The notes: generated by a model not told the origin, from the letters alone. 64,000 bases of DNA from Pseudomonas sp. SCA2728.1_7 (GCF_018138145.1 NZ_CP073104.1:3162001-3226000); one strand, 5' to 3'; numbered from the stretch's first letter, positions 37,899 to 49,280 are shown. Translations and numbers: made by a program.

Positions 37899-38747
37899 AT
37901 GCCGAATCTACGTCTCGCCGATTTGACCGCCGAAATCGAAGCCAACGTGCGCCGTGCGTTGCTCGAAGACATCGGCAGCGGCGACATCACCGCGCAACTG
38001 ATCCCGGCCGAACGCTTGGCCAAAGCCACCATCATTACGCGCGACGCGGCTGTCATCTGCGGCACCGCGTGGGTTGATGCCGTGTTCCGTCAGCTTGATC
38101 CGCGGGTCGCGGTGCATTGGCAGGTAGTCGATGGCGAACGGGTGAAACCCAATCAGCCGCTGTTTCACCTCGAAGGCCCGGCCCGTTCGCTGCTGACCGG
38201 TGAGCGCAGTGCGCTGAATTTCCTGCAACTGCTGTCCGGCGTAGCCACGCGCGCGCAGTACCTGGCCGATTTCGTCGGCACCACTCAGGTCAAACTGCTC
38301 GACACCCGCAAAACTCTGCCGGGCTTGCGTCTGGCGCAGAAATACGCGGTGACCTGCGGTGGCTGCCACAACCATCGCATCGGTCTGTACGACGCGTTCC
38401 TGATCAAGGAAAACCACATCGCCGCCAGCGGTGGCATTCCACAAGCCATTGCCGCTGCGCACAAGATTGCGCCGGGCAAACCGGTGGAAGTCGAAGTGGA
38501 AAGTCTGGATGAACTGAAAGAAGCGCTGGCTGCTGGCGCCGACATCATCATGCTTGATGAGTTGAGCCTGGACGACATGCGCGAAGCCGTGCGCCTGAAC
38601 GGTGGCAAGGCAAAACTGGAAGCCAGCGGCGGCATCAACGAAAGCACGCTGCTGCCGATCGCCGAAACCGGGGTGGATTACATCTCGATCGGTGCGATGA
38701 CCAAGGATGTCAAAGCGGTGGATCTGTCGATGCGACTCAGCCTTTAA
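37899..38747 (+). CDS. nadC: Nicotinate-nucleotide pyrophosphorylase (quinolinate PRTase)
   Basis: Converts quinolinate and PRPP to nicotinate mononucleotide in NAD synthesis; 282 residues from the ATG at 37899, with the frame open further upstream but without family support. Motifs: [14 protein letters not shown] near the N-terminus, the active-site stretch [29 protein letters not shown], and the phosphate-binding IEASGG-like LEASGGIN near 245. Transcribed away from the ampD cluster. Confidence 0.97.
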   Translation: MPNLRLADLTAEIEANVRRALLEDIGSGDITAQLIPAERLAKATIITRDAAVICGTAWVDAVFRQLDPRVAVHWQVVDGERVKPNQPLFHLEGPARSLLTGERSALNFLQLLSGVATRAQYLADFVGTTQVKLLDTRKTLPGLRLAQKYAVTCGGCHNHRIGLYDAFLIKENHIAASGGIPQAIAAAHKIAPGKPVEVEVESLDELKEALAAGADIIMLDELSLDDMREAVRLNGGKAKLEASGGINESTLLPIAETGVDYISIGAMTKDVKAVDLSMRLSL

Positions 38748-38749
38748 AC

Positions 38750-38836
38750 AGCAGCGACAAGATGCGAGCTACAAGCTGCAAGCCACAATGCCTTTGCTTT
38801 GACTTGCAGCTTGCCGCTTGAAACTCGTAGCTGCTC
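38750..38836. repeat. Dispersed palindromic repeat (AGCTTGCAGCTTG type)
   Basis: GAGCTACAAGCTGCAAG and a later CTTGCAGCTTGCCGCTTG with ACTCGTAGCTGCT form an imperfect inverted repeat between the convergent nadC and DUF6388-like genes. A short fragment of the same kind is at 14249-14280 behind speC. Confidence 0.65.
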
Positions 38837-39136
38837 TTATACGACGAGATTATTCATCTCGCAGTACTCGTCCCATTCGACACCCAGTACTTCAGCCGCC
38901 TCTTTGTGCAGCACAAGGCGCTGCGCCTCGAACTCCTCCGGCGTGCTCGTGTACTTGAGCGTCAGTTCCCACGGCTGCAGGCCCTGGGCTTCAGCCTCAT
39001 CTTCGAAGGCCCACTGAATCTGGTCTTTCTGATCATCAGGACTCAGGTCCTTGATCTCTTCCTTCAGGTCCGGTACGTCCAGAATGTACTTTTCCAGCGC
39101 CTGTTCGTGACGTTGCTCTTGAGTTAATTCGGTCAT
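38837..39136 (-). CDS. Small acidic protein, DUF6388-like
   Basis: 99 residues from the ATG at 39136; the longer frame to 39223 lacks a ribosome-binding site. The product is hydrophilic, helical and acidic (DVPDLKEEIKDLSPDDQKDQ; FEAQRLVLHKEAAEVLGV), with no export signal. It looks like the small DUF6388 proteins of Pseudomonas, a call made from memory. Function unknown. Convergent with nadC. Confidence 0.72.
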   Translation of the reverse strand: MTELTQEQRHEQALEKYILDVPDLKEEIKDLSPDDQKDQIQWAFEDEAEAQGLQPWELTLKYTSTPEEFEAQRLVLHKEAAEVLGVEWDEYCEMNNLVV

Positions 39137-39411
39137 GGCGTTCTCGCTGATCGTAAGAATGGAGGATGGATCTGGATCATCAAGGATCTCTCTGACGCGG
39201 ATTTGTCCGGACTTCGGAACCATTCGGGATCATCTGAAAACTGCTGGGCGATGCTCATGCAGGCTCCGAATATAGGACGTTTGCATGACGAATTACACGG
39301 CTCTTTACATCTCTCTCACAAAAAGCTGACCTGCGGAACATAAATGCGGATTTCGAGTCATAGCGATGTGCCACTTCGGCACTTCTTCGCTGTTCACAAG
39401 GAAACCCAGTG

Positions 39412-39906
39412 ATGCGCAGCTTTTCGAAAATTTCTTCTGTTGTGTCTGCCACCGCTCTGATCGCCACTTTGGTTCTGCCGGCCAGTGCAATGGCTGTTGA
39501 ATTGAGTAACAGCAGCGCTTCCTACGGCGACAAGGTTTCACTGATTCACAACGACTACGGCAAAGACGTGGTGATCAGAAGCGATGTCAGCATCGATGAC
39601 CTGAGAAAAATGCGCGATACCATCAGCGAGCAATCGCGCCAGATCGAAGAACTGAAACGCAGCAGCGGTTCGAGCTCAAGCTCCAGCGGCAAGGAAATCG
39701 ATGATCTGAAAAACAAGGTCAAAGACCAGGACCGTGAACTGGACACGCTCGGTCGTCAGGTCGAAGACCTCAAGCGCAACAGTGGCTCCAGTTCCAACTC
39801 GAACAGCAGCGAGATTTCGAATCTGAAGCAGAAAATCAACGATCAGGATCGGGCGATGGAACAGCTCAAACGTACCGTCGAGGATCTGAGCCGCAAGGTG
39901 AAATAA
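39412..39906 (+). CDS. Secreted coiled-coil protein with Ser-rich linkers
   Basis: 164 residues from the ATG at 39412 (AAGGAA upstream; a GTG one codon earlier is possible). A signal peptide covers about residues 1-28 (core ATALIATLVLPASAMA). A short beta-type segment follows, then from residue 62 three heptad-like helices (KMRDTISEQSRQIEELKRSS, IDDLKNKVKDQDRELDTLGR, ISNLKQKINDQDRAMEQLKR) separated by two poly-Ser/Gly/Asn linkers. The repeats suggest internal duplication. It is probably periplasmic or surface-associated. No family is recognised. Confidence 0.7.
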   Translation: MRSFSKISSVVSATALIATLVLPASAMAVELSNSSASYGDKVSLIHNDYGKDVVIRSDVSIDDLRKMRDTISEQSRQIEELKRSSGSSSSSSGKEIDDLKNKVKDQDRELDTLGRQVEDLKRNSGSSSNSNSSEISNLKQKINDQDRAMEQLKRTVEDLSRKVK

Positions 39907-39912
39907 GAGAGG

Positions 39913-39988
39913 TGGTGCCCGAGACAGGAATCGAACCTGCGACCTTCGCGTTACGAGTGCGCTGCTCTACCGGCTGAGCTACACGGGC
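39913..39988 (-). tRNA. tRNA-Thr (CGT anticodon)
   Basis: 76 nt with encoded CCA. Acceptor GCCCGTG pairs with CTCGGGC apart from one U-U; D-arm GCTC/GAGC; anticodon loop CTCGTAA (anticodon CGU, reading ACG); T-arm GCAGG-TTCGATT-CCTGT. It resembles E. coli thrW in the anticodon stem. It lies beyond the pnp terminator. Confidence 0.95.
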
Positions 39989-40054
39989 GGTGGGCTAAAC
40001 CTAGCACCGGTTCTGAAGTCCGGCAACTTCGCAGAATGTCTCGATATTTCGCAG

Positions 40055-40095
40055 ACAAAAAAATGCCCCACCGTTTTCACGGCGGGGCATTTTTA
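40055..40095 (-). terminator. Terminator of the rpsO-pnp end of the operon
   Basis: ATGCCCCGCCG pairs with CGGTGGGGCAT (one G-T) on the minus strand, followed by seven T residues. The other side is also T-rich, so it could work in both directions. Confidence 0.88.
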
Positions 40096-40117
40096 TTGCG
40101 CTAACGCTTTGGGCTGA

Positions 40118-42223
40118 TTAAACGCCCGAAGCCTTGGCCGCTGCTACGTCTTTGATGGACAGCTTGATACGGCCGCGGTTGTCCACGTCCAGTACCAGCA
40201 CTTCCACTTCCTGGCCTTCTTTCAGGATGTCGGTCACTTTCTCTACGCGAGCGTCGCTCAGCATCGAGATGTGCACCAGACCGTCCTTGCCAGGCAGGAT
40301 GTTGACGAATGCGCCGAAGTCGACGATGCGCTCAACCTTGCCGACGTAGATCTTGCCGATCTCGGCTTCAGCGGTGATGCCCAGAACGCGCTGACGTGCA
40401 GCTTCAGCAGCTTCCTTGGTTTCGCCGAAGATCTTGATCGAACCGTCGTCTTCGATGTCGATCGAAGCCTTGGTTTCTTCGCAGATCGCACGGATGGTCG
40501 CGCCACCTTTACCGATAACGTCACGGATTTTGTCGGTGTCGATTTTCATCGCGATCATGGTCGGAGCGTTGGCCGACAGTTCGGTACGCGACTGGCCAAT
40601 GATCTGGTTCATCTGACCGAGAATGTTCAGGCGCGCTTCCAGGGCTTGGCCCAGAGCGATTTCCATGATCTCTTCGGTGATGCCCTTGATCTTGATGTCC
40701 ATCTGCAGCGCGGTAACACCTTTGGCGGTACCGGCAACTTTGAAGTCCATGTCGCCCAGGTGGTCTTCGTCACCGAGGATGTCGGTCAGGACGGCGAATT
40801 TCTCGCCTTCTTTAACCAGACCCATGGCGATACCGGCAACCGGCGCCTTCATCGGCACACCAGCGTCCATCAGGGCCAGGGAAGCACCGCAAACGGAAGC
40901 CATCGAGCTCGAACCGTTGGATTCGGTGATTTCCGACACCACACGGATGGTGTACGGGAACACGTCAGCGGCTGGCAGCATGGCCGAAACCGAACGACGG
41001 GCCAGACGGCCGTGACCGATTTCACGACGACCAGCACCACCCATGCGACCACATTCGCCTACCGAGAACGGAGGGAAGTTGTAGTGCAGCATGAACGGGT
41101 CTTTTTTCTCGCCTTCCAGAGTGTCCAGCAGCTGTGCGTCACGGGCGGTGCCCAGAGTCGCGACTACCAGAGCCTGGGTTTCACCACGGGTGAACAGCGC
41201 CGAACCGTGAGTCTTCGGCAGAACGCCGACTTCGATGTTCAGCGGACGTACGGTCTTGGTGTCGCGGCCGTCGATACGTGGCTTGCCGTTAACGATGTTT
41301 TCGCGAACGGTGCGGTATTCGATTTCGCCGAAAGCGGCTTTGACTTCGCTGGACGAAGGCTGGCCTTCTTCACCGGACAGTTTGGCAACCACTTGATCCT
41401 TCAGCTCACCCAGGCGAGCGTAACGGTCGGCCTTGATGGTGATGGTGTAAGCCTGGGAGATTGCTTCGCCGAACTCGGCACGGATAGCGCCCAGCAGTTC
41501 GGTGGCTTCTGGCGCCGGAGCCCAGTTCCAGGTTGGCTTGGCAGCTTCAGCGGCCAGTTCTTTAACAGCGTTGATCACCACCTGGAATTCGTCGTGAGCA
41601 AACAGTACCGCGCCCAGCATCTGGTCTTCGGTCAGCTCTTTGGCTTCCGATTCAACCATCAGCACAGCGTCGGAAGTACCGGCAACGACCATGTCCAGGC
41701 TCGAAGCAGCTTGCTGCTCGTAAGTCGGGTTCAGCAGGTAGCCGGTGCTTTCGTGGAAAGCTACACGAGCGGCGCCGATCGGGCCGTCGAACGGAATGCC
41801 CGAGATGGCCAGGGCAGCCGAGGTACCGATCATCGCAGCGATGTCCGGATCGGTCTTCTTGCTGGTGGAAACGACGGTGCAGACAACCTGCACTTCGTTC
41901 ATGAAGCCTTCCGGGAACAGCGGACGGATCGGACGGTCGATCAGTCGGGAAGTCAGGGTTTCTTTCTCGGAAGGACGGCCTTCACGCTTGAAGAAACCGC
42001 CAGGGATCTTACCGGCAGCGTAAGTCTTTTCCTGGTAGTGAACCGACAGAGGGAAGAAGCCCTTGCCTGGATCAGCTTGTTTTGCGCCAACTACAGTCAC
42101 CAATACGCTGACGTCGTCGTCAACGGTGACCAATACTGCGCCGGAGGCCTGACGGGCGATACGGCCAGTCTCGAGGGTAACGGTCGATTGACCGAACTGG
42201 AATTTTTTGATTACCGGGTTCAC
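40118..42223 (-). CDS. pnp: Polyribonucleotide nucleotidyltransferase
   Basis: Phosphorolytic 3'-5' exoribonuclease of the RNA degradosome, 701 residues. Two RNase PH domains (about 1-220 and 315-540), then KH (about 550-610, [13 protein letters not shown]) and S1 (about 620-690, [21 protein letters not shown]). The start is GTG at 42223 with GGTAGGA upstream. It follows rpsO after 193 bases. In E. coli this leader is the RNase III/PNPase autoregulation site; no equally clear hairpin was resolved here. Confidence 0.98.
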   Translation of the reverse strand: MNPVIKKFQFGQSTVTLETGRIARQASGAVLVTVDDDVSVLVTVVGAKQADPGKGFFPLSVHYQEKTYAAGKIPGGFFKREGRPSEKETLTSRLIDRPIRPLFPEGFMNEVQVVCTVVSTSKKTDPDIAAMIGTSAALAISGIPFDGPIGAARVAFHESTGYLLNPTYEQQAASSLDMVVAGTSDAVLMVESEAKELTEDQMLGAVLFAHDEFQVVINAVKELAAEAAKPTWNWAPAPEATELLGAIRAEFGEAISQAYTITIKADRYARLGELKDQVVAKLSGEEGQPSSSEVKAAFGEIEYRTVRENIVNGKPRIDGRDTKTVRPLNIEVGVLPKTHGSALFTRGETQALVVATLGTARDAQLLDTLEGEKKDPFMLHYNFPPFSVGECGRMGGAGRREIGHGRLARRSVSAMLPAADVFPYTIRVVSEITESNGSSSMASVCGASLALMDAGVPMKAPVAGIAMGLVKEGEKFAVLTDILGDEDHLGDMDFKVAGTAKGVTALQMDIKIKGITEEIMEIALGQALEARLNILGQMNQIIGQSRTELSANAPTMIAMKIDTDKIRDVIGKGGATIRAICEETKASIDIEDDGSIKIFGETKEAAEAARQRVLGITAEAEIGKIYVGKVERIVDFGAFVNILPGKDGLVHISMLSDARVEKVTDILKEGQEVEVLVLDVDNRGRIKLSIKDVAAAKASGV

Positions 42224-42416
42224 GGTGTCCTACCTTCTTTGTGGCTCTTGGGGGAACTGGTTTCTTGCGAATTCTTGGGCAATGTCGGGAATCGGCCCAA
42301 CCGTTGTCCGGGGTAAAACGTGTATCCAGATAAAACTTGAGGCTGGGAGCCTGCAAGCCGCCGGCGGTAAACCGCAGACGTCCGACAGACAACCAACCTC
42401 ATAGCGCAATCGCTGA

Positions 42417-42686
42417 TTAGCGACGCAGACCCAGGCGACCGATCAGAGTCTGATAACGACCCAGATCCTTGCCTTTCAGGTAGTCCAGCAGCTTGCGACG
42501 CTGGTTTACCATGCGGATCAGACCACGACGGGAGTGGTGATCTTTACCGTTGGCCTTGAAGTGACCTTGCAGCTTGTTGATGTTGTGGGTCAGCAGTGCA
42601 ACTTGCACTTCTGGCGAACCAGTGTCACCAACAGCTTGCTGGTAGTCAGCAACGATTTGAGCTTTTTCTTGAACGTCGAGAGCCAT
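42417..42686 (-). CDS. rpsO: 30S ribosomal protein S15
   Basis: 89 residues, standard length. S15 binds 16S rRNA early in 30S assembly and represses its own mRNA. Family motifs [30 protein letters not shown] are present in the second half, with the usual C-terminal LIGRLGLRR. An 11-bp inverted repeat lies just before its ribosome-binding site (AAAGGA) and may be the autoregulatory structure. Confidence 0.98.
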   Translation of the reverse strand: MALDVQEKAQIVADYQQAVGDTGSPEVQVALLTHNINKLQGHFKANGKDHHSRRGLIRMVNQRRKLLDYLKGKDLGRYQTLIGRLGLRR

Positions 42687-42705
42687 GAGGCAATCCTTTT
42701 ATCAG

Positions 42706-42753
42706 GAAACTGTTTCAAAGAAACAGTTTCAACAGGCCAGGGACAAATCCCTG
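42706..42753 (-). promoter_or_regulatory. Hairpins in the rpsO leader
   Basis: GAAACTGTTTC (42706-42716) and GAAACAGTTTC (42720-42730) form a perfect 11-bp stem with a three-base loop, 20 bases before the rpsO start. A second stem CAGGGA-TTTG-TCCCTG lies at 42738-42753. There is no T run, so an S15 operator or processing site is likelier than a terminator. Confidence 0.55.
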
Positions 42754-42828
42754 TATCTATAAATGAGTAGTGACCGTGCCTGTTAACAGCCACCCTCGCC
42801 AGCCTGCTTTGACACAGACCGGTTTCGG

Positions 42829-43746
42829 TCATTCCGACCGAATCAGTCGACGTGGCGCAATACGCCCGTCTTCGCTCACTTCACCGATACCGATGAAGCG
42901 ACCATTGTGATCCTGTACCCGTACCATGCCGAACTTCGGAGCATCCGGGGCACGTACCGGCTGGCCGTTGAGCCAGTAGAACGCGCTCGCTTCCGAGAAG
43001 TGCAGCAACGGCCAGTCCAGCAGGCCGCTGTCCGATGGCATTAGGAAGCGATCAACTGCTTCGTTGCCGCCTTCGGCATGTACTGCTTCGAGCTCTTCGA
43101 GGGTAACCGTTTGCGCCAGGGTAAAAGGCCCGGCCTGGGTACGGCGCAATTCAGCGACGTACGCACCACAACCGAGTTGCTCACCAATATCCTCCACCAG
43201 GGTGCGAATATAGGTGCCCTTGCTGCAATCCACCGCAAGACGCGCAGTATCGCCTTCGAAGGCCAGTAATTCCAAGCGCGCAATAGTAACAGAACGCGGT
43301 TCGCGCTCCACTACTTCGCCTGCACGAGCCAGCTTGTACAGCGGTTGGCCATCACGCTTGAGCGCCGAGTACATCGGCGGTATCTGACTGATTTGCCCAC
43401 GAAATTTCGGCAATGCCGCTTCGACATCGGCGCGACCAACGGTCACCGGGCGCTCCTGCAAAACCTCACCTTCGGCATCCGCCGTGGTGGTGGTCTTGCC
43501 CAGTTGCGCCAGGGTTTCATAACCCTTGTCGGAATCGAGCAGGTATTGCGAGAACTTGGTCGCTTCGCCAAAGCACAACGGTAAAACACCGGTGGCCAGC
43601 GGGTCGAGGCTGCCGGTGTGACCGGCCTTCTCGGCATTCAGCAGCCAGCGAACCTTCTGCAACGCGGCGTTGGAGGTGAACCCCAACGGCTTGTCGAGCA
43701 GGATGATGCCACTGACGTTACGACGGATACGTTTGACCTGAGCCAC
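42829..43746 (-). CDS. truB: tRNA pseudouridine-55 synthase
   Basis: Forms pseudouridine 55 in the T-loop of tRNAs, 305 residues. The GTG at 43746 is chosen because AAGGAG lies seven bases upstream; the frame continues into rbfA. The catalytic aspartate is in [16 protein letters not shown] near residue 48; KPLGFTSN opens the fold; the C-terminus (about 250-305) is the TruB-specific PUA-like domain. The start is four bases after the rbfA stop. Confidence 0.97.
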   Translation of the reverse strand: MAQVKRIRRNVSGIILLDKPLGFTSNAALQKVRWLLNAEKAGHTGSLDPLATGVLPLCFGEATKFSQYLLDSDKGYETLAQLGKTTTTADAEGEVLQERPVTVGRADVEAALPKFRGQISQIPPMYSALKRDGQPLYKLARAGEVVEREPRSVTIARLELLAFEGDTARLAVDCSKGTYIRTLVEDIGEQLGCGAYVAELRRTQAGPFTLAQTVTLEELEAVHAEGGNEAVDRFLMPSDSGLLDWPLLHFSEASAFYWLNGQPVRAPDAPKFGMVRVQDHNGRFIGIGEVSEDGRIAPRRLIRSE

Positions 43747-43750
43747 CGAA

Positions 43751-44152
43751 TTACTCCTTGGTGTCTTCAGGTTCAGCAGCGACCGGATGCTGATTGTCTT
43801 CAGCAACCGCACGCTCGATCAGGGCCGACAGATGCGCACCACGTACGACGGATTCGTCGTAGTGGAAATGCAGTTGCGGCACGCTGCGCAGCTTCATTTC
43901 ACGGGCCAGTTGCATACGCAGGAAGCCTGCGGCGGCGTTGAGCACCTTGATGCTTTGTGCGATGTCTTCAGCGTTGTCCTGCCCCATTACGGTGATGAAA
44001 ATCTTCGCGTGACCGACGTCACGGCTGACTTCAACAGCGGTAATGGTGACCAGACCCACACGTGGATCTTTGACTTCGCGACGGATCAGTTGGGCCAGCT
44101 CACGCTGCATCTGATCGCCGATACGTTGGGTACGGCTGTATTCTTTTGCCAT
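43751..44152 (-). CDS. rbfA: Ribosome-binding factor A
   Basis: 30S maturation and cold-adaptation factor with a KH-like fold, 133 residues from the ATG at 44152. Family features are [20 protein letters not shown] at the N-terminus, [19 protein letters not shown], and [14 protein letters not shown] near 100. It stands between infB and truB as in all gamma-proteobacteria. Confidence 0.97.
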   Translation of the reverse strand: MAKEYSRTQRIGDQMQRELAQLIRREVKDPRVGLVTITAVEVSRDVGHAKIFITVMGQDNAEDIAQSIKVLNAAAGFLRMQLAREMKLRSVPQLHFHYDESVVRGAHLSALIERAVAEDNQHPVAAEPEDTKE

Positions 44153-44312
44153 GATTTTGTTACCTGTTACTGCCCAGCGGTGAAACCCGCAAGGTCTGAA
44201 AGCGGCAAACGCCCGGCCTGACAAAAGCCAGACCGGGCGTTGCGTTTAGAGTCCGGGTGATGCGCCACACTGGTGAGTGTGGCCGGCCATCACGGCTCCT
44301 GAAGTGCGCGAG

Positions 44313-46844
44313 TTAGAGGCTGCGAGCAACCTGAACCTTCTCGAAGACTTCGATCTTGTCGCCGACTTTGACGTCGTTGTAGCTCTTCACGCCGATACCG
44401 CATTCCATGCCGGCACGTACTTCGGAAGCGTCATCCTTGAAGCGGCGCAGGGATTCCAGCTCGCCTTCGAAGATAACGATGTCTTCACGCAGCACACGGA
44501 TCGGACGGTTACGGTGCACAACACCTTCGATCACCATGCAGCCAGCGATCGCGCCAAACTTCGGCGAACGGAACACGTCACGCACTTCTGCCACACCCAG
44601 GATGTTCTCGCGAACATCGCTGCCGAGCATGCCGGTCAGGGCTTTCTTGACGTCTTCGATGATGTCGTAGATCACGTTGTAGTAACGCATGTCCAGACCT
44701 TCCTGCTCGACGATCTTCCGTGCGCCAGCATCGGCACGCACGTTGAAGCCGAACAGTACAGCGTTGGAAGCCAGTGCCAGGTTAGCGTCGGACTCGGTGA
44801 TACCACCGACACCGCCGCCAACTACGCGCACTTGTACTTCGTCGTTACCCAGGCCATTCAAGGCACCGTTCAACGCTTCCAGCGAACCACGGACGTCGGA
44901 TTTGAGGACGATGTTGAGCGTCTTCTTCTCGGCCTGACCCATGTTTTCGAAGATGTTTTCCAGCTTGCCGGCGTGAGCGCGAGCCAGTTTGACTTCGCGG
45001 AACTTGCCTTGACGGAACAGAGCCACTTCACGGGCTTTCTTCTCGTCGGCAACCACGCTCATCTCGTCGCCAGCGTCCGGGGTACCGTCCAGGCCGAGGA
45101 TCTCGACAGGGATGGAAGGACCGGCTTCCTTGATTGGCTTGCCATTCTCGTCGAGCATGGCGCGAACGCGGCCATAGTTCGAACCGACCAGCACCATGTC
45201 GCCTTGGCGCAGGGTACCGTCTTGAACCAGAACGGTTGCCACCGGGCCACGACCTTTGTCGAGACGCGATTCAACCACAACGCCACGGCCAGGAGCCGAT
45301 GGGGTCGCTTTCAGTTCGAGAACTTCAGCTTGCAGCAGAACGGCTTCAAGCAGCTCGTCCACGCCAGTACCGACCTTCGCCGAAACCGGTACGAACGGCG
45401 TATCACCGCCCCACTCTTCGGAAGTCACACCGTGAACCGACAGTTCGCTACGGATGCGATCGAGATCGGCGCCCGGCTTGTCGATTTTGTTCACGGCTAC
45501 AACCAGTGGAACGCCAGCCGCTACTGCGTGCTGAACAGCTTCAATGGTCTGCGGCATCACGCCGTCGTCCGCTGCAACCACCAGGATCACGATGTCGGTC
45601 GCCTTGGCACCACGAGCACGCATTGCGGTAAACGCGGCGTGACCAGGGGTATCGAGGAAGGTGACCATGCCGCGTTCGGTTTCAACGTGGTATGCACCGA
45701 TGTGCTGGGTGATACCGCCGGCTTCGCCAGCAGCTACCTTGGCACGACGGATGTAGTCGAGCAGGGACGTTTTACCGTGGTCAACGTGGCCCATTACGGT
45801 CACGACTGGCGCACGGGAGAACGACTCACCTTCAAACTTCAGGGACTCGGCCAGGGAATCTTCCAGGGCGGTGTCGCTGACCAGGGTCACTTTGTGGCCC
45901 AGTTCTTCGGCTACCAGTTGAGCAGTTTCCTGATCAAGCACCTGGTTGATGGTCGCTGGAGTACCCAGTTTGAACATGAACTTGATGATTTCAGCAGCCT
46001 TGACCGACATCTGATTGGCGAGATCGCCAACAGTGATGGTCTCGCCGATCTGCACATCACGCACGACAGGGCCGGTTGGGCTCTGGAAACCGTGAGCGTT
46101 GCGCTTCTTCAGCTTGGCCTTGCCGCGACCACCGCGACGGAAGCCATCGCTTTCTTCGTCGGTAGTGCGTGGCGCCACACGTGGAGCCGGCGCTTTTTCT
46201 TTGACCGAGGCGCGATGCGGAGCGTTTTTGCGCTCGCCATCACCACCACCGCTGCGACGATTGTTGTCGTCGGCACGTGGCTTGTCCGGACGGCGCTGTT
46301 CGTTCTGCTTGTTGCGAACGTCAGCAGACGGAGCTGGAGCAGCGGCAACTACCGGTGCGCTTTCGCGAACAGGTTCGGCAACTGCAGCCGGCGCCGCAAC
46401 GGCGTCGCTGGTAGCGGTCTGCGCAGCAGCAGGCTGATTACGCGCTTCTACTTCGGCGCGTTGCTTGGCTTCTTCTTCAGCCTTCTGACGGGCAGCATTT
46501 TCTACTGCGCGACGCTCATCCAGTTCACGCTTGCGCTCGGCTTCGATTTCTTCCGGGCTGCGCTGTACGAAAACTTTCTTCTTGCGGACTTCAACGCTGA
46601 TGCTTTTGCTGCCAGCAACACGCAGGGTGCTGGTGGTTTTACGCTGCAGCGTGATCTTGCGTGGTTCTTCCACTTTCGCCTTGTGGCTGCTTTTCAAGTG
46701 AGTCAGCAGGGACTGCTTCTCACTGTCAGTCACATTTTCTTCGGCGGCGGTGTGCGGCAGACCTGCCTCACGCATCTGCTGCAACAGGCGCTCTACCGGT
46801 GTTTTGACCTCATCGGCCAGTTGTTTCACCGTGACTTGCGTCAT
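44313..46844 (-). CDS. infB: Translation initiation factor IF-2
   Basis: GTPase that brings fMet-tRNA to the 30S subunit, 843 residues. The N-terminal IF2_N modules (about 1-55) are followed by a long Lys/Arg/Ala/Glu-rich linker to about residue 290. G motifs are GHVDHGKTS near residue 352, DTPGHAAF near 398 and NKID near 452. Domains II-IV follow to the end. An internal start for a shorter IF2 form, as in enterics, was not resolved. It lies 27 bases behind nusA. Confidence 0.98.
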   Translation of the reverse strand: MTQVTVKQLADEVKTPVERLLQQMREAGLPHTAAEENVTDSEKQSLLTHLKSSHKAKVEEPRKITLQRKTTSTLRVAGSKSISVEVRKKKVFVQRSPEEIEAERKRELDERRAVENAARQKAEEEAKQRAEVEARNQPAAAQTATSDAVAAPAAVAEPVRESAPVVAAAPAPSADVRNKQNEQRRPDKPRADDNNRRSGGGDGERKNAPHRASVKEKAPAPRVAPRTTDEESDGFRRGGRGKAKLKKRNAHGFQSPTGPVVRDVQIGETITVGDLANQMSVKAAEIIKFMFKLGTPATINQVLDQETAQLVAEELGHKVTLVSDTALEDSLAESLKFEGESFSRAPVVTVMGHVDHGKTSLLDYIRRAKVAAGEAGGITQHIGAYHVETERGMVTFLDTPGHAAFTAMRARGAKATDIVILVVAADDGVMPQTIEAVQHAVAAGVPLVVAVNKIDKPGADLDRIRSELSVHGVTSEEWGGDTPFVPVSAKVGTGVDELLEAVLLQAEVLELKATPSAPGRGVVVESRLDKGRGPVATVLVQDGTLRQGDMVLVGSNYGRVRAMLDENGKPIKEAGPSIPVEILGLDGTPDAGDEMSVVADEKKAREVALFRQGKFREVKLARAHAGKLENIFENMGQAEKKTLNIVLKSDVRGSLEALNGALNGLGNDEVQVRVVGGGVGGITESDANLALASNAVLFGFNVRADAGARKIVEQEGLDMRYYNVIYDIIEDVKKALTGMLGSDVRENILGVAEVRDVFRSPKFGAIAGCMVIEGVVHRNRPIRVLREDIVIFEGELESLRRFKDDASEVRAGMECGIGVKSYNDVKVGDKIEVFEKVQVARSL

Positions 46845-46871
46845 GCACTTCTCTCCTCAGGCCGCGCCTAA

Positions 46872-48353
46872 TTACTCGAACCAGTGGGCTCGGGCGGCCA
46901 TGATCAACTTGCCGGCACGATCATCGTCAATGCCGTCGATGTCGAGCAGGTCGTCAATAGACTGCTCGGCCAGGTCTTCGCGGGTAATTACGCCGCGCAC
47001 CGCCAGTTCCATCGCCAAATCCTTGTCCATACCCTCAAGCGAGAGCAGGTCTTCGGCCGGATGGGCGTCTGCCAGCTTTTCCTCAGTAGCGATGGCTTTG
47101 GTCAACAAACGATCCTTGGCACGAGCGCGAAGCTCGTTGACGGTATCTTCGTCAAAGCCGTCGATGTTGAGCATTTCTTCCAACGGTACGTAGGCAATCT
47201 CTTCCAGGCTGGTGAAGCCTTCATCTACCAGCACCTGTGCCAGGTCTTCGTCGACTTCCAGCTCGTCGATGAAGTTGCGCAGGATGTCGCCGGTTTCTGC
47301 TTGCTGCTTAGCCTGGATGTCCGATTCGGTCATCACGTTCAGGGTCCAGCCAGTCAACTGGCTCGCCAGACGCACGTTCTGACCACCGCGACCGATGGCC
47401 TGAGCCAGATTGTCTGCGCCAACGGCGATGTCCATTGCGTGGGCATCTTCGTCAACGATAATTGCCGCAACCTCAGCCGGGGACATGGCGTTGATCACGA
47501 ACTGAGCCGGGTTGTCATCCCACAGGACGATATCAACACGCTCACCGCCCAACTCACCCGACACTGCCTGGACGCGCGAACCGCGCATACCAATGCAAGC
47601 GCCTTGCGGGTCGATGCGTTTGTCCTTCGAGCGAACGGCGATCTTGGCGCGCGAACCCGGATCACGGGACGCTGCCATTACTTCGATCAGGCCTTCGGCA
47701 ATTTCCGGCACTTCGATGCGGAACAGCTCGATCAGCATTTCCGGCGCAGTACGCGACAGGATCAGCTGCGGGCCGCGGTTCTCGGTGCGGATTTCCTTGA
47801 GCAGCGCACGCAGACGCACGCCGACACGGAAGGTTTCGCGAGAAATGATGTCTTCACGGGCCAGCAACGCTTCAGCATTGTTACCCAGATCGACGATCAC
47901 GTTGTCGCGGGTGACTTTTTTCACGGTGCCGGAGATGATTTCTCCCAGGCGCTCGCGATAAGCGTCAACCACTTGAGCGCGCTCGGCTTCGCGAACTTTC
48001 TGCACGATGACTTGCTTGGCAGTCTGCGCAGCAATGCGGCCGAACTCGATGGATTCGATCTTTTCTTCGACAACGTCGCCAACCTTGGCACCCGGATGCG
48101 TTTCGGCAACCTTGCTTGGCCAGGTTTCGATGGCCGGATCGTCGAGATCATTCTCTTCGACGACCGTCCAGCGACGGAATGTTTCGTATGCCCCGGTGTG
48201 GCGGTTAATTTCCACACGCAGGTCAACTTCGTCTTCAAAACGCTTTTTGGTAGCAGTGGCCAAAGCCAGCTCCAGCGCTTCAAAAATTACGCTTGCCGGT
48301 ACGCCCTTTTCATTGGATACCGACTCAACAACCAGCAGTACTTCTTTGCTCAT
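46872..48353 (-). CDS. nusA: Transcription termination/antitermination factor NusA
   Basis: RNA-polymerase-associated elongation factor, 493 residues from the ATG at 48353. It has an N-terminal polymerase-binding domain, S1 (about 135-200), two KH domains ([21 protein letters not shown] and [18 protein letters not shown]), and two acidic C-terminal repeats with [10 protein letters not shown]. Located between rimP and infB in the conserved operon. Confidence 0.98.
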   Translation of the reverse strand: MSKEVLLVVESVSNEKGVPASVIFEALELALATATKKRFEDEVDLRVEINRHTGAYETFRRWTVVEENDLDDPAIETWPSKVAETHPGAKVGDVVEEKIESIEFGRIAAQTAKQVIVQKVREAERAQVVDAYRERLGEIISGTVKKVTRDNVIVDLGNNAEALLAREDIISRETFRVGVRLRALLKEIRTENRGPQLILSRTAPEMLIELFRIEVPEIAEGLIEVMAASRDPGSRAKIAVRSKDKRIDPQGACIGMRGSRVQAVSGELGGERVDIVLWDDNPAQFVINAMSPAEVAAIIVDEDAHAMDIAVGADNLAQAIGRGGQNVRLASQLTGWTLNVMTESDIQAKQQAETGDILRNFIDELEVDEDLAQVLVDEGFTSLEEIAYVPLEEMLNIDGFDEDTVNELRARAKDRLLTKAIATEEKLADAHPAEDLLSLEGMDKDLAMELAVRGVITREDLAEQSIDDLLDIDGIDDDRAGKLIMAARAHWFE

Positions 48354-48400
48354 CGTACGCCTCGCCTTTCGCAAGCCATTGGATCCGCGGGATCCGCGTC

Positions 48401-48859
48401 TCAGTCAAAACTGGGAATAATGTTGGCCTTGTCGATCATATCGATCGGCAACAGGAACTCATGGTCATCTACCTGCACCACGACGTCCTGTTCTTCTACA
48501 CCGCGCAGAAGGCCCTGAAAGTTGCGTCGACCTTCAAAAGGCGAGCGCAGCTTGATCTTCACTTGTTCACCGGCAAACTTTGCAAACTGCTCAAGAGTGA
48601 ACAGTGGGCGCTCCATGCCAGGCGAGGAAACTTCGAGGGTGTATTCAACGGCGATCGGATCTTCAACATCCAGTACACCGCTGATCTGACGGCTGACAAT
48701 GGCGCAATCGTCCACCAGCACGCCGCCCTCTTTATCGATATAAACGCGCAACATCGAGTGGCGACCCTGAGCCGAAAACTCGATACCCCAGCATTCATAG
48801 CCCAGGGCCACGACCACCGGGGCCAGCAAGGCCTGCAACTCTTCTAGCTTGCTCGACAC
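48401..48859 (-). CDS. rimP: Ribosome maturation factor RimP
   Basis: 30S maturation factor, 152 residues, starting at GTG 48859 with AGGGGG upstream. Family motifs: [32 protein letters not shown] and [12 protein letters not shown]. First protein gene of the rimP-nusA-infB operon; two terminator-like hairpins separate it from tRNA-fMet. Confidence 0.97.
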   Translation of the reverse strand: MSSKLEELQALLAPVVVALGYECWGIEFSAQGRHSMLRVYIDKEGGVLVDDCAIVSRQISGVLDVEDPIAVEYTLEVSSPGMERPLFTLEQFAKFAGEQVKIKLRSPFEGRRNFQGLLRGVEEQDVVVQVDDHEFLLPIDMIDKANIIPSFD

Positions 48860-48895
48860 CTGAACCCCCTAGTGCATGATATGTGCATGCTTTGC

Positions 48896-48925
48896 AAAAT
48901 AAAAAAATGGGCATAACGCCCATCC
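48896..48925 (-). terminator. Terminator-like hairpin in the rimP leader (second)
   Basis: ATGGGC-GTTAT-GCCCAT followed by TTTTTTTATTTT on the minus strand, 37 bases before the rimP start. It may be read through or act as an attenuator. Confidence 0.75.
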
Positions 48926-48965
48926 TTGAAACGCCGTCGAACAGCGGCGTTGAAAGTGTCCAGCT

Positions 48966-48992
48966 AACAAAAAGCCCCTGAAAAGGGGCTCC
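48966..48992 (-). terminator. Terminator after tRNA-fMet (first)
   Basis: AGCCCCT-TTTC-AGGGGCT followed by TTTTTG, beginning seven bases beyond the tRNA 3' end. Confidence 0.85.
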
Positions 48993-48998
48993 TTAAAC

Positions 48999-49075
<77 letters not shown>

Positions 49076-49135
49076 ACAAAGCTGGGGCGGAAGTATACGA
49101 CCGATCCCTTATAGGGTCAATGTAACCTTCCACCT

Positions 49136-49163
49136 GCAAGAAAGCCCGCAACAGCGGGCTCTC
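49136..49163 (-). terminator. Terminator between tRNA-Leu and tRNA-fMet
   Basis: AGCCCGC-TGTT-GCGGGCT followed by TTCTTG. It begins about 11 bases after the tRNA-Leu 3' end. Confidence 0.75.
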
Positions 49164-49172
49164 CTGACTAAT

Positions 49173-49258
49173 TGGTACCGAGAAGGGGACTCGAACCCCT
49201 ACACCCTATGGGCACAACCACCTCAAGGTTGCGTGTCTACCAATTCCACCACCTCGGC
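49173..49258 (-). tRNA. tRNA-Leu (GAG anticodon)
   Basis: 86 nt with encoded CCA and a long variable arm, as type II tRNAs have. Acceptor GCCGAGG; anticodon loop CTTGAGG (anticodon GAG, reading CUC/CUU); T-arm AGGGG-TTCGAGT-CCCCT. It lies just after secG on the same strand. Confidence 0.96.
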
Positions 49259-49280
49259 AAAACTACGTTTGAAACCCTTC

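Noticed and set aside
44277..46871. 864-codon open frame antisense to infB
   Set aside because: Shadow of the strong codon bias of infB; no ribosome-binding site and a low-complexity product. Similar long antisense frames over prfC, piuA, pnp, nusA and carB are rejected for the same reason.
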